Shown here: one piece after another, positions 41,235 to 51,534 of the stretch
How the letters are laid out: each line of letters opens with the position of its first letter
Numbering within the stretch: the stretch's first letter is position 1
Origin: JAGVSZ01 sp963747775
Lineage (GTDB): Bacteria; Pseudomonadota; Gammaproteobacteria; Burkholderiales; SG8-39
Direction: 5' to 3'
Length of the DNA: 64,000 bases
NCBI GenBank assembly: GCA_963747775.1
Contig: CAVVGT010000016.1
Span: 186,001-250,000, forward strand
The notes under the pieces: generated by a model
What the model saw: the letters and a program-made list of their open reading frames with translations, nothing else
Told to the model about the DNA's origin: nothing
Database searches by the model: none
Position numbers and translations under genes: made by a program

Positions 41235-42083
41235 TCAACCGCCGCCGTACTTCATGACGCGCGCCGCGAACTCCGGGTAGCCGAGGAACCACTCGAGCTC
41301 GGGCACGGTTTCCCGCCAGCCGGGCACGCGGTCGCCGTGACGCTCGCGCCGCAGCGCTTCGAGCGCCTGCTTCACTGCCGCGTACTGCGCGCACAGCGTC
41401 AGCCCGTAGTAGAGGACGATCGAGATGCCCGCGAGCTCCTCGTCGTCGAAACCGAAGCCCGGCGTGTCGACGGTGACGATCGGCTTGCCGATCTCCGCGC
41501 GGATCGCCCCGACCTGCGGCGGGGTCATGCCGGTCGGGAACACGAGGTCTGCCCCCGCCTCCGCGAACGCCTTCATGCGCAACACGGCTTCGACGGGGTC
41601 CTTCAGCGCCCACGCCGCGTCGGTGCGCGCGATGATCAGGAAGTTCGGGTCGGTGCGCGCATCGAGCGCCGCCTTGATCCGCCCGACCGCCGCGTCGCGC
41701 GGGCGCAGGCGCTGCGGCACGTCGGCATGCTTGCCGAAGGCGTGGTCCTCGATGTGGATCGCCGCGACGCCGGCCTGCTCGTACGCGCGCACGGTGCGCC
41801 AGAGGTTGGCCGCGTCGTTGAACCCGCCCTCGGCGTCCGCGATGACCGGGATCTTCACCGCCTCGACGAGGGTGCGCGCCTGCTCCACCAGCTCGGGCAG
41901 CGCGAGCAACCCCACGTCCGCGAGCCCGAAGCGGCTCGCGGCGGTGGCGTAGCTGCCGATGTAGACCAGGGGGAAACCCGCGGCCTCGACGAGGCGCGCG
42001 GAAAGCGCGTCGGTCGCACCGGGGGCGATGAACGTGCGACCGGTGTTCACCAGGTCGCGGAGGCTCTGGCGGAGAAGCGGCAT
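41235..42083 (-). CDS. Isocitrate lyase/PEP mutase family protein
   Basis: A 282-residue TIM-barrel protein of the isocitrate lyase/phosphoenolpyruvate mutase superfamily. GATDALSARLVEAAGFPLVY and IEDHAFGK are superfamily blocks, and IPVIADAEGGFND holds the metal aspartate. The KKCGH catalytic loop of isocitrate and methylisocitrate lyases is absent, so it is more like oxaloacetate decarboxylases or carboxyvinyl-phosphonate enzymes. It acts on a 2-oxo or 2-hydroxy acid. Convergent with the lipoprotein gene. Confidence 0.85.
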   Translation of the reverse strand: MPLLRQSLRDLVNTGRTFIAPGATDALSARLVEAAGFPLVYIGSYATAASRFGLADVGLLALPELVEQARTLVEAVKIPVIADAEGGFNDAANLWRTVRAYEQAGVAAIHIEDHAFGKHADVPQRLRPRDAAVGRIKAALDARTDPNFLIIARTDAAWALKDPVEAVLRMKAFAEAGADLVFPTGMTPPQVGAIRAEIGKPIVTVDTPGFGFDDEELAGISIVLYYGLTLCAQYAAVKQALEALRRERHGDRVPGWRETVPELEWFLGYPEFAARVMKYGGG

Positions 42084-42231
42084 GGCGGAAGTCCCTTGGA
42101 AGCGGGGCGTCGCAGTCTAGCGCGGAGCAGGCGTTGCTTCCGCAGACTGCCGGACGCCGTGTGCCGATTGCGCGTGGCGGGAGGGAGCGAGTAACCTCGG
42201 CCCGGACCGCATCCCTCCACCCTCCGCCCGC

Positions 42232-43197
42232 ATGCTCATCAACTGCGTCGCCTATCGAGACGGGCGCAAGCTCGCCGACATCGGCATCGAGGAGATCAGC
42301 CGCTACGTGTCGCAACCGGACACGCTGGTGTGGGTCGCGCTCGCCGAGCCGAGCGACGCGGAGCTCGCCAAGATGCAGCGGGAGTTCGGGCTGCACGAGC
42401 TCGCCGTCGAGGATGCCCAGAGCGGGCACCAGCGCCCGAAGGTCGAGGAGTACGGGGACTCGCTGTTCGTCGTGCTCCAGACGATCGAGCTGGACGGGCA
42501 CGACCTGCGCGTCGGCGAGCTCGACGTGTTCGTGGGGCCGAACTACGTGCTGTCGACCCGCACCCGGACGCGGCGCGGGTTCGGCGACGTGCGCGCGCGC
42601 TGCGAGCGGGAACCGGAGCTCCTAAGGCACGGCCCCGGGTTCGTGCTGTACGCCCTTATGGATTCGGTGGTCGACCGCTACTTCCCGGTGCTGGACCACT
42701 TCGAGACCGAGCTCGAAGGTCTGGAGGAGCTGATGTTCACGGGCGGGCTCGCGCAGCGCAGCCTCAAGGAGCTCTACGGCCTCAAGCAGCGGCTGATGAT
42801 GCTCAAGCACGCCGTCGCGCCGCTGCTCGACGCGGTGGGCCGGCTGCACGGCGGGCGCGTCCCGCGCGCCTGCGCGGGCACGCAGGAGTACTACCGGGAC
42901 ATCTTCGATCACCTGCAGCGCATCAACCAGTCGATCGAGAGCAGCCGCGAAATGATCGCGACCGCCATTTCGGTGAGCCTCTCGCTTCTCACCCTGCAGG
43001 AGAACCAGTTCACCAAGCGGCTGGCGGGCGTGGCCGCGCTGGTGGCCGTCCCGACGATGATCGCCGGGATCTACGGCATGAACTTCAAGCACATGCCGGA
43101 GCTCGGCTGGACCTTCGGCTATCCGCTGGCGCTGGGCCTGATGGCGGCGATCGACGTCTACATCTTCTACCGCCTGCGCAAGGCCGGCTGGATCTAG
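42232..43197 (+). CDS. corA: CorA-family magnesium/cobalt channel
   Basis: A 321-residue protein with a large cytosolic N-terminal domain and two C-terminal membrane helices. The selectivity motif GMN is present as IYGMNF between them, and LSLLTLQENQFTKRLAGVAA is the CorA stalk region. It forms pentameric channels for Mg2+ or Co2+. ATG 42232 is the start. The gene is intact. It could also be a ZntB-like zinc exporter; the sequence of the loop after GMN (FKHMPE) favours CorA. Confidence 0.92.
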   Translation: MLINCVAYRDGRKLADIGIEEISRYVSQPDTLVWVALAEPSDAELAKMQREFGLHELAVEDAQSGHQRPKVEEYGDSLFVVLQTIELDGHDLRVGELDVFVGPNYVLSTRTRTRRGFGDVRARCEREPELLRHGPGFVLYALMDSVVDRYFPVLDHFETELEGLEELMFTGGLAQRSLKELYGLKQRLMMLKHAVAPLLDAVGRLHGGRVPRACAGTQEYYRDIFDHLQRINQSIESSREMIATAISVSLSLLTLQENQFTKRLAGVAALVAVPTMIAGIYGMNFKHMPELGWTFGYPLALGLMAAIDVYIFYRLRKAGWI

Positions 43198-43233
43198 CCG
43201 CACCCGCACCCGCTGCCGCGCGCCGCCGTGCCG

Positions 43234-43255
43234 TTGATATACTGGTGCCATATCA
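43234..43255. promoter_or_regulatory. Operator-like site 1 of the PanB/TRAP cluster
   Basis: TTGATAT (43234-43240) and ATATCAA (43250-43256) are perfect inverted arms. Aligned as a 22-mer it shares positions 6-9 (ATAC), 13 (T) and 16-22 (CATATCA) with two other sites at 44896 and 51535. It lies 22 bp before panB1, where a repressor would block transcription. The GntR protein encoded at 44161 is the obvious candidate to bind it. Confidence 0.6.
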
Positions 43256-43276
43256 AACGCACCCGGAGGAGGCGCC

Positions 43277-44164
43277 GTGACCGCAGCAGCGAAGCCGGCG
43301 GAGAGGAAGAAGCGGACGATCACCGAGATCCGCGACTCGAAGCAGCAGCCGGCGAGAAGATGGTCTACACGTCGGTGCTCGACTACACCTCGGCCAAGTG
43401 GGCGGAAGCGGCGGGCGTCGACGTCGTGCGTGGTCGGCGACAGCCTGGCGATGACCTGCCACGGCCACCCGAGCACCATTCCGGCGACGATGGACATGAT
43501 GGTCCTGCACGTCGCAGGCGGTGCGGCGCGGCGCGCCCAACACCTTCGTGCTCGGGTGCATGCCCTACCAGAGCTACAACACGGTCGACCGCGCGCTCGC
43601 GAACGCGACGCGCTTCATGCAGGAGGCGCTCGTCGACGCGGTCAAGCCGCAGGGCGGCAAGTCGCAGGCGCACATCCTCAAGGCGCTCGTGGACGCGGGC
43701 ATTCCCACCGCGTCGCACATCGGGCTCACGCCGCACACCATCGCGATGTTCGGCGGCTTCAGGATCCAGGGCCGCACCGCCGAGGCGGCGATGAAGATCC
43801 TCGAGGACGCGCTCGCGATCCAGGACGCGGGCTGCTTCATGCTCGAGTTCGAGGCGGTGCCGGCGAAGATCGCGAAGGTGATCTCGGAGCAGCTCGAGAT
43901 CCCGACCATCGGCATCGGCGCCGGCGCCGGCACCGACGGGCAGATCCTGCTCTGCCTACGACCTGCTCGGCGTGTTCACCGACTTCAAGCCGAAGTTCAC
44001 CAAGCGCTACGCGAACATGACCGAGGTGGCGGTGGCGCGGCTGAAGGCCTACGTCGCGGACGTCAAGGCGGGCACGTTCCCCGACGACGACCACAGCTAC
44101 GGCGTCGACGAGAAGGAGTACGACAAATTCCTCGGCCTCGTGCGAAAAGCGCCGGCACGCGTGA
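43277..44164 (+). pseudogene. PanB-like enzyme 1 (metal site altered), frameshifted
   Basis: A ketopantoate hydroxymethyltransferase homologue when frames are joined. Family blocks: VVGDSLAM, AVRRGAPNTF, FGGFRIQGRT, TIGIGAGAGTDGQIL. Compared with E. coli PanB, the metal ligand D45 is kept (GDSL), but D84 is Cys (VLGCMPY) and E114 is Gln (VKPQGG). The catalytic E181 position is kept (FEAVP). It therefore is probably not a ketopantoate enzyme. Frame breaks near 43344, 43429, 43511 and 43956, and in the last 25 bases. GTG start; its TGA probably overlaps the gntR GTG. Likely acts on a 2-oxo acid. Confidence 0.8.
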
Positions 44165-44855
44165 CGCCGCGAAGCTCGCGCCCGCGCCGCCGCCGGCGCC
44201 AACGGCGCGCAGCAGACGCTCACCGACCGCGCTTACACGGCGCTCGAGGAGATGATCGTCACGCTGGAGCTGCCGCCGGGCAGCGCGGTGTCCGAGGCGA
44301 TGCTGTCCGAGCGGCTCGGCATCGGCCGCACGCCGATCCGCGAAGCGCTGCAGCGACTCGCGCGCGAGCGCCTGGTGCACGATCCTGCCGCGGCGCGGCG
44401 TGATCGTCTCCGACATCAACGTCAAGGCGCAGCTGCGGCTGCTCGAGGTGCGGCGCGAGGTCGAGCGGCTCGTGGCGTGGAGCGCCGCGCGCCGCGCAAC
44501 CGCCGAGGAGCGCGCGCGCTTCGCCGAGCTGGCGCGGCGCTTCGAAAGCGCCGCGCGGACGAATGACGACGTCTCGTTCATGCGCGTCGACCGCGACTTC
44601 AACGAGCTGTGCCGTGAGGCCGCGCGCAACGAGTTCGCGACCGACGGCGATGCAGCCTGATGCACGTCGCTGTCGCGCCGCTTCTGGTACCTGCACTACA
44701 AGCAGGCGGCCGACATGCCGGAGACGGCGAAGCTGCACGCGGACATCGCGCGCGCGATCGCCGCGGAGGACCCCAAGGCGGCGGCGAAAGCCTCCGACGC
44801 GCTGCTCGACAACATCGAGGCCTTCACGCGGAACACCGTCAGCACCGACTTCTGA
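44161..44855 (+). pseudogene. GntR-family (FCD) transcriptional regulator, frameshifted
   Basis: Joined frames give an N-terminal winged helix (TLTDRAYTALEEMIVTLEL, then GIGRTPIREALQRL) and a C-terminal all-helical FCD ligand domain with VDRDFNELCREAA. FCD regulators bind carboxylic acids and control catabolic genes beside them. Breaks are near 44170, 44371 and 44653-44668 (three close together). The start is GTG 44161, overlapping panB1. It probably controls the three 22-bp sites in this cluster. The end ATGETAK-type segment runs to STDF at 44855. Confidence 0.75.
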
Positions 44856-44895
44856 GCCCGTGCCGCGCCGCAACATGCGCGGCTCGACAGCGCCG

Positions 44896-44917
44896 ACGAC
44901 ATACGGCTAACATATCA
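44896..44917. promoter_or_regulatory. Operator-like site 2 of the PanB/TRAP cluster
   Basis: The right half CTAACATATCA (44907-44917) is the same as that of site 3 at 51535, and the left half has ATACG (44901-44905). The left arm of the palindrome is degenerate. It is 44 bp before the membrane hydroxylase start at 44962 and just after gntR, so it probably controls the hydroxylase-TRAP transcript. Confidence 0.55.
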
Positions 44918-44961
44918 GACATCCCCGTTCCCGACCCCACCCGACCGTCCAGGAGGTGCTC

Positions 44962-45786
44962 ATGGCCGAGCTCGTCGACCGCCACGACCCGACCGAGCGT
45001 CAGCTCAAGTTCCGCGCGCAGTACCAGGCGCAGATCCACCCGCTTTACAGCGGCCCGATCCACATCGGGGTGATCTATGTCGTCGGCCTCTCCGTCATCG
45101 CGTGGTGCGTGTCGCGCCTGGAGAACGCGGCCTGGGAATGGCTGCTCGTGATCCCGGTGTTCTTCTTCTCCAACCTGTTCGAGTGGTGGATCCACAAGTA
45201 CGTCATGCACCGGCTGGTCGACGTGTGGGCGTTGCGCGCGATCTACGACCGGCACACGCGCCAGCACCACCAGTACTTCACCGACAGCGAGATGAGCGTC
45301 TCCACGAGCCGCGAGTGGCGGATCATCTTCTTCCCCTGGCGCGCGCTGTTCACGTTCATGGCGCTCGGCACGCCGTTCGCGCTGCTGCTCGGCTGGCTCC
45401 TCACGCCGAACGCCGGCTACATCCTGATGGTCACGATGGTCGGGCAGTACCTCATCTACGAGACGTTCCACTACTGCTGCCACGTGCGCGACAACTGGTT
45501 CGTGCGTTACATGCCCTTCATCAACACGATCCGCCGGCATCACTTCGCGCACCACAACTTCGGGATCATGATGACCCACAACATGAATCTCACGTTCCCG
45601 CTCGCCGACTGGGTGATGGGCACGAGCGACGTGCGGCGCGGGCTCGTCGGCACGCTGCTCAACGGTTACAACGAGGACTACGTCAAGCCCGAGCTCAAGC
45701 CCACGATCGAGCGCTTCCGCCGCCCGGACGCGCCGGTGTCGCTCGACGGGCCGATCATGGAGCCGGGTCACCAACAGCCGGCGTGA
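44962..45786 (+). CDS. Fatty acid hydroxylase/sterol desaturase family membrane protein
   Basis: About 274 residues, intact. Four to five membrane helices and the eight-histidine di-iron motif set: WWIHKYVMHR, HTRQHHQY, FHYCCHV and RRHHFAHHN. The enzyme uses O2 to hydroxylate or desaturate a lipid-like substrate in the inner membrane. ATG 44962 is preferred since GGAGG lies 6 bp upstream; a GTG at 44956 is possible. It is the only gene within the 43.2-54 kb cluster without any frame break. Confidence 0.88.
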   Translation: MAELVDRHDPTERQLKFRAQYQAQIHPLYSGPIHIGVIYVVGLSVIAWCVSRLENAAWEWLLVIPVFFFSNLFEWWIHKYVMHRLVDVWALRAIYDRHTRQHHQYFTDSEMSVSTSREWRIIFFPWRALFTFMALGTPFALLLGWLLTPNAGYILMVTMVGQYLIYETFHYCCHVRDNWFVRYMPFINTIRRHHFAHHNFGIMMTHNMNLTFPLADWVMGTSDVRRGLVGTLLNGYNEDYVKPELKPTIERFRRPDAPVSLDGPIMEPGHQQPA

Positions 45787-45820
45787 CCGGCACACCGCTT
45801 CACACCAGGAGGAGAGTCAG

Positions 45821-46888
45821 ATGAAGAAACGCGATTTTCTGAAGGCCGGCGCAGGTGCCGGCCTGGCGCTCCCGGCCGCCGCGCACGCGCAGAGCCGGCG
45901 CGAGCTACAACTGGAAGATGGCCACGGGCTGGCCGGGCGGCCCGCTGATGGATATCGGCGCCAAGGCGTTCGCCGAGCGGATGGAGCTCCTCTCGGGCGG
46001 GCGGTTCAAGATCCAGGTGTTTCCCGGGCGGCGCGCTCGGCAACGCGCTGAAGGTGCCGGAAACGGTGAAGAACGGCGTCGCCGAGCTGGGTCATACCTG
46101 GATGGGTTACGACTGGGGCAAGGACCCGACCACGGTGCTGTTCGGCGGCTACGCCGGCTCGTTCGACACCGAGCGCATGCTGCACTGGATCTACGAGGCC
46201 GGCGGCGCTCGAGATGCAGCGCCAGTTCCGCGACGACACCGAGGGCGTCTATCTCGATCGCTGCTGTTCATCCGCACGGCGGAGGTGTTCCTGCATTCGC
46301 GCAAGCCGGTCAAGACGCTGGCGGACCTGAAGGGCCTGAAGCTGCGCACCGCGGGCGCCTGGCTCGAGATGGCCAAGGAGCTCGGCGCGGCGCCGGTCAC
46401 CACCGCCGGCGGCGACGTCTATCCGATGCTCGAGCGCGGCGCGATCGACGCGACCGAGTGGGGCACGCTGTGGGAGAACATCTCGCCCGGGTTCTACAAG
46501 GTCGCGAAGTACCTGATCTACCCGGGCGTGCACCAGCCCACCGCGCCGTTCGAGCTGGTGCATCAACAAGGACGCCTGGAACAAGCTGTCGCCGAACGAC
46601 AAGAGGCTGGTGGAGACGGTCGCGAAGCTGGTGACCTTCGAGAGCTGGCTCAGGATCGGCCAGGAGGACGCCAAGTCGCTCGACTTCTACAAGAAGGCGG
46701 GCAACACCATCATCGAGCTCGACCCGGAGGTGCAGTTCGCCGGACGCAAGATCGGGCAGGACTGGGCGGACAAGGTCGCGAAGGAGAACAAATACCCCTG
46801 GTTCGCCAAGGTGCTCAAGAGCCAGCAGGACTTCGAGACGCAGTGGAAGGGCGCCGAGGGCTGGCGCAAGGTCAAGGTGAAAGACTGA
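45821..46888 (+). pseudogene. dctP: TRAP transporter binding protein DctP (TakP-like), frameshifted
   Basis: Joined frames give a periplasmic binding protein with a Tat/Sec-like leader (KKRDFLKAGAGAGLALPAAA). ADLKGLKLRTAGAW and GGDVYPMLERGAIDATEWG match TakP-type proteins, where the Arg and Trp of these segments hold a 2-oxo acid. So a 2-oxocarboxylate or similar ligand is likely. Breaks near 45893, 46028, 46207, 46251 and 46562. A strong SD (GGAGGAG) precedes the ATG. Followed by a terminator hairpin and then dctQ. Confidence 0.82.
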
Positions 46889-46908
46889 GCCGGCGCCGGG
46901 ACAGCGAC

Positions 46909-46937
46909 GGGGCGCGGCGCTCGCGCCCCGTTTTTTT
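46909..46937 (+). terminator. Rho-independent terminator or attenuator after dctP
   Basis: GGGGCGCG (46909-46916), a 5-base loop, CGCGCCCC (46922-46929), then seven T (46931-46937). Lying between dctP and dctQ it should stop most transcripts, so that the binding protein is made in excess over the membrane subunits. Confidence 0.85.
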
Positions 46938-46969
46938 GCCCCGCGCGACGTGAGTCGTGGAGCCGCGAC

Positions 46970-47476
46970 GTGGACGCCCTCATCCGGAGCATCGAACGCA
47001 TCACCGCCAGCGTCGGCATCATGGCGTCGTTCGCCATCGTGCCGCTCGTGCTCGCCACCTGCTACGAGGTCTTCGCGCGCTACGTCGTTCGGCGCGCCGA
47101 CCATCTGGGCCTACGAGATCGGCTACATGCTCACCGGCTCGCACTTCCTGCTCGGCATGGCCTACACGCTCGCGGTCGGCGAGCACATCCGCATCGACAT
47201 CTTCAGCGGGAGATTCGCATCGCGCACGCGGGCGCGTGATCGATCTCTGGCGCTACTGCGGTCATGCTGCCGCTGATGCTCTGGCTGTCCTACGCGCTGT
47301 TCCAGCATCTCGCCACCGGCTACCTGCGCAACGAGCGCAGCGGCCAGTCGGCGATGAACCTGCCGGTGTGGCCGTTCCGGATCGTGTTCCTCGTCGCCTT
47401 CACGCTGCTCGCGCTGCAGATCCTGCGCCGAAGTGATCAAGACCGCGCGCACGCTGCAGGGCCGGGACCACGCTGA
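46970..47476 (+). pseudogene. dctQ: TRAP transporter small permease DctQ, frameshifted
   Basis: Joined frames give a four-helix DctQ protein. IVPLVLATCYEVFARYV, then GAPTIWAYEIGYMLTGS, MAYTLAVGEHIRIDIF and GQSAMNLPVWPFRIVF are the family blocks. Breaks near 47086, 47233, 47260 and 47430. GTG start at 46970. Its stop overlaps the dctM ATG (TGATG at 47474-47478), so they are coupled. Confidence 0.75.
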
Positions 47477-48826
47477 TGGACGTACCTGCCGTTCCTGATG
47501 CTGCCGGTCGCCTTCGCCCTGATGTTCCTGGGCGATCCAGGTCGCCTTCTCGATGATGATCACCGCCGTGCTGTTCGGGCTGGTCGATCTTCGGCAACCG
47601 CGTCATCTTCCAGTTCATCGAGAAGATCGAGGACATTTCCTCCAACTTCGTGTTCGCCGCGGTGCCGCTGTTCGTGTTCATGGGCGCGATGCTGGAGAAG
47701 TCGGGCATCGCCGACAAGCTGTTCGAGGCGATCCACATCTGGACGCGGCGCCTGCCGGGCGGCCTCGCGCTCGCCACCATCATGATGTGCATCATCTTCG
47801 CCGCCTCCTAGCGGCGTCATCGGCGCGACCGAGTCGGTGGTCGGCCTGCTCACGATCCCGATCATGCTGCGCTACAGGCTACGACAAGGCGCTGATCTCC
47901 GGGACGCATCTGCGCCGGCGGGTCGCTCGGCACCATCATCCCGCCCTCGGTGGTGGCGGTGGTCATGGGACCGCTCGCCAACGTGTCGGTGGGCGACCTG
48001 CTCTACGGCATGGTGTTCCCGGGCCTGATCATGGGCCGGCTGTACCTCGTCTACATCTTCACCCTGTGCGTGCTCCGCCCGGAGGCGGGGCCGCGCATCC
48101 CGCCCGAGCCCGGCGAGCCCGCGCTTCGGCGCAGAAGCTGTGGATCACCACGCGCAACCTGGTGCCGCCGCTGTTCATGATCTTCGCGGTGCTCGGCTCG
48201 ATCCTGCTCGGCTGGGCCTCGCCGACCGAGGCCGCGGCGATCGGCGCGCTCTCCTCGGTGCTGCTGACCATGCTCTACGGCCACTTCACGTGGGCGGGCT
48301 GTACGAGGCGCTGATCAAGACGCTGCAAGATCACCACCATGATCATGACCGTGCTGCTTGCCGGAACGCTGTTCACCGGCGTCTTCATCGGCGGCGGCGG
48401 CATCAACACCGCCAGCATGCTGATCAACGAAGATGCCGCTCTCGCCCTGGATGCTGCTCGCGCTGATGATGTCGATCATCTTCATCGCCGGCTTCTTCCT
48501 CGACTGGATCTCGATCGTGCTGATCTTCGTGCCGCTGTTCACGCCGCTGATCACGGCAGCCGGGCTTCGACCCGGTCTGGTTCTGCATCCTGTTCCTGAT
48601 CATGATCCAGACGTCGCTACCTGACGCCGCCGATGGCGCCGGCGATCTTCTACCTGCGCGCGGTGGCGCCGCTCGAGATCACCATCCGCCACATGTACCG
48701 CGGGCGTGGTGCCGTTCATCGCGCTGCAGTGCGCTGACGCTCGTGATCGCGATGGTTTTCCCGACGCTGGTCACCTGGCTGCCGAGCGTGATGCTCAATT
48801 TCAACGCTGAAAGGAGCACTCCATGA
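47476..48826 (+). pseudogene. dctM: TRAP transporter large permease DctM, frameshifted many times
   Basis: Joined frames give a DctM with about 12 helices. FVFAAVPLFVFMGAMLEKSG, PSVVAVVMGPLANVSVG and LGWASPTEAAAIGAL are DctM blocks. I place surplus bases near 47482, 47534, 47586, 47809, 47876, 47907, 48125, 48326, 48429, 48565, 48617, 48705 and 48730, and one lost base near 48299. Within each block the coding bias is perfect. It would be the cation-coupled channel of the TRAP importer. Its stop overlaps the phyH1 start. Confidence 0.78.
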
Positions 48827-49743
48827 CACCCGAACAGATTCTCGCCATCCCGCCCGCGCGTGCTGACGCAGGCGCAGCGCGAGTCCTACTTTCCGCGAGG
48901 GCTACATCCTGCTGGAGAAAATCATCGGCGACGAGTGGATCCGCAAGCTGCGCGACGCCACCGAGGAACTGGTCGAGCGCAGCCGCAAGGTGACGAAGTC
49001 GGACACGCATCTTCGATCTGGAGCCCGACCACCGGCCGGATGCGCCGCGCCTGCGCCGGGTGTCGAACCCGGTCGAGCACCATCCGGTGTTCTGGGACTA
49101 CTGCACCCAGTCGCTCGCTGCGGCGACGTCGTCGCCGACCTGGTCGGGCCCGACGTCAAGTTCCACCACTCCAAGCTCAACTTCAAGTGGACGCAGGGCG
49201 GCGAGGAGGTGAAGTGGCACTACGACATTTCGTTCTGGCCGCACACCAACTATTCGCCGCTGACGGTCGGCACCTACCTCTACGACTGCGGCATGGACCA
49301 GGGCCCGCTCGGGCGTGATTCCGCAGCAGCCACCTGATCGAGCCGATGCTCACCCAGTACGACGACCAGGGCAACTGGGTCGGCTGCCTCGGCGACCGGG
49401 ATCGTCGCGAAGCTCGATCTGTCCAAGGCCGTGCTATCTGACCGGGCCGGCCGGCTCGCTGACGCTGCACAACTGCCGCACGATGCACGGTTCGCCGCGC
49501 AACGACTCCGACCTGGGGCGGCCGCTGCTGCTCTACACGCTGACCTCGGCCGACGCGTTCCCGTACACGGTGAATCCGATCAAACCGAAGCACGACCAGA
49601 CGATCATCCGCGGCAAGCGCGCCGCGTTCGCGCATCACGACCCGCGGCCGTGCCTGATCCCGCCGGACTGGTCGGGCGGCTACACGTCGATCTTCTCGCT
49701 GCAGCAGGAGGAGGACGAGAAGGCGGCGGTCGGGGGGATGTAG
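48823..49743 (+). pseudogene. Phytanoyl-CoA dioxygenase (PhyH) family protein 1, frameshifted
   Basis: A PF05721-type Fe(II)/2-oxoglutarate dioxygenase. The HxD iron motif is in VKWHYDISFW and the distal His in LHNCRTMHGS; the arginine that binds 2-oxoglutarate probably follows in that segment. Several breaks occur in the first 200 and in 49310-49440. ATG 48823 overlaps the dctM stop. Such enzymes hydroxylate a branched or other carboxylate. It ends 10 bp from the convergent panB2. Confidence 0.78.
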
Positions 49744-49753
49744 CCTGCCCCTT

Positions 49754-50617
49754 CTAGCGCAGGCCCTTGCCCAGCCGCGCCTCGAGCTTCGCGACCTCGT
49801 CGGGCTTCATGCCGTAGCTGTGGTCGGCGTCGGGAAAGTACGCCGTCACGCACTTCCGCCGCGTAGGTTTTCAGCGCCTCGACCGCGACCTGCGAGAGGT
49901 TCGCGTAGCGCTTGGTGAACTTCGGCTTGAACTGGTCGAAGACCCCGAGGAGATCGAACGCGAGCAGGAGCTGCGCGCAGCCCGACGGCCCGGCGCCGAT
50001 GCTGAAGGTGAAGATGTTGACCGCCTCGTGGACGGCGCGCCCGACGGGTGCCGGCACCGCCTCGATCTCGAACCCGATCGCGCCTGCCTCCTGAATCGCG
50101 AGCGCATCGTCGATGATCTGCAGCGCATCGTCGGCCGTGCGCCCCTGTAGCTTGAAGCCGCCGTACCTGTGCACGAAGTGCGGGCACATGCCGACGTGGC
50201 TCATGACCGGAACGCCCGCATCGGCGATCGCGCGGATGATCGGGACCTGCGCGCGGCCGCCCTGCATCTTGACGCAGTCGACCTGCCCCTCCTTCATGAA
50301 CCGCAGCGCGTTCTTCACCGCGATCGCGGGGTTCGCGTAGCTGCCGTACGGCATCGCGACGAGCGAAAACGTGTTGGGCGCGCCGCGCCGCACTGCCGGC
50401 AGTGCTCGAGCATGAGATCGACGGTCGCGGGCAGCGTGTTCGGGTGCCCGTAGCTCACCATCGCGAGACTGTCGCCGATCGCGACGATGTCCAGCCCGGC
50501 GCGCTCCGCCCAGATCGCGGTCGGATAGTCGGGAATCGACGCCATCACGAGGCGGCGCCCGGTGCGCTTCGCCTCGAGGAGATCGGGGATCGTGAGCTTC
50601 TTGCGCTCTTCGGCCAT
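49754..50617 (-). pseudogene. PanB-like enzyme 2 (metal site altered), frameshifted
   Basis: A second ketopantoate hydroxymethyltransferase homologue. IAIGDSLAMVSYGHPNT, RYGGFKLQGRTADD and FSIGAGPSGCAQLL are the visible blocks. As in copy 1, D45 is kept, D84 is replaced (here Ala, VAMPYGS), E114 is Gln (VKMQGG), and the E181 position is kept (IEAVP). Breaks near 49850 (surplus base) and 50397 (lost base). Start ATG 50617; it follows phyH2 by 14 bp on the same strand. Confidence 0.8.
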
Positions 50618-50631
50618 CAGCGGTTCCCGGC

Positions 50632-51468
50632 TCAGGCACGGAACTGCTGGCGGTCGGTGCCCTGAGTACAGGGCCTTCACCTGCCGCCCCACCGACTCGG
50701 CATGCGCGGCGAGCGCCGCGTCGTCGAGATCGTGCTGCGGGCGCGGCTCGGGGTCGAAGTTCCCCTACTTGTCCACGCCGCGCACCAGCATCGCCGCGTC
50801 GCGCACCTTGGTCTGGCGCACGTAGGTCGGGATGTAGCGGATCGCGAGGCCGATGCGCCGGTCGGCGGTGCGGTTCGGCTCCGAGCCGTGCACGAGCTTG
50901 ATGTGGTGCAGCGACATCTCGCCCGCGCTGGAGCGCGATGCCGACCGCTTTCGACTTGTCGACCTCGACCGCGATCTCCTGGCCGCGCGAGAGCAGGTTG
51001 TCCTTGTGGAAGGTGTCGACGTGCGGCAGCTGGTCGATCTTGTGGCTGCCGGGGATCAATCTGCATGTAGCCGTTCTCGGGCGTCGCCTCGGTGAACGCG
51101 ACCCAGGCGGTCATCACGTCGTCGGGATCGAGGCCCCAGTAGGTCGCGTCCTGGTGCCAGGACACGAAGCCCGGGTTGTCCGCCTCCTTGATGAAGAAGT
51201 TGGTGGTCCAGCACAGGATGTCCGGCCCGATCACGTCCTCGACCGCGTCGAGGATCTTCGGGTGGTGCACCAGTTCGTCGGCCCAGGTGAAGAGGAGGTG
51301 GCATCTTGTGCCGCCAGTTGCCCTGCAGCGGCGCGCCGGTCTTGCCTCGTGCTCCTCCAGGCAGCGGCGGTAGCGCCGCCGTCCTCCGCGGCTGCAGGAC
51401 CCGGATCGGGAAATAGTAACCGTCGCGGTGGTACTGCTCGACCGCGGCGTCGACAGAATCTTGGGCAT
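50632..51468 (-). pseudogene. Phytanoyl-CoA dioxygenase (PhyH) family protein 2, frameshifted
   Basis: The HxD motif is in FVSWHQDATYWGLD and the distal His in LHHIKLVHGSEPNR. MIPGSHKIDQLPHVD is the family PGSH block. These place it as a PhyH-type Fe(II)/2-oxoglutarate dioxygenase. The last residues read DRQQFRA after removing a surplus base near 50665. Several breaks occur in the first 170 bases and around 50760-51060. ATG 51468. It is transcribed divergently from dctP2, with operator-like site 3 in between. Confidence 0.78.
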
Positions 51469-51534
51469 CGGGGCGTCCTCCTCTGCGCGGATGGGCGGCG
51501 CGGTCCGGCTCGCACCGCAGTAGACGCAGTGAAT

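Noticed and set aside
43277..49743. Programmed ribosomal frameshifting as an explanation for the many frame breaks
   Set aside because: Too many breaks per gene, no common slippery heptamer or downstream structure, and both gains and losses occur.
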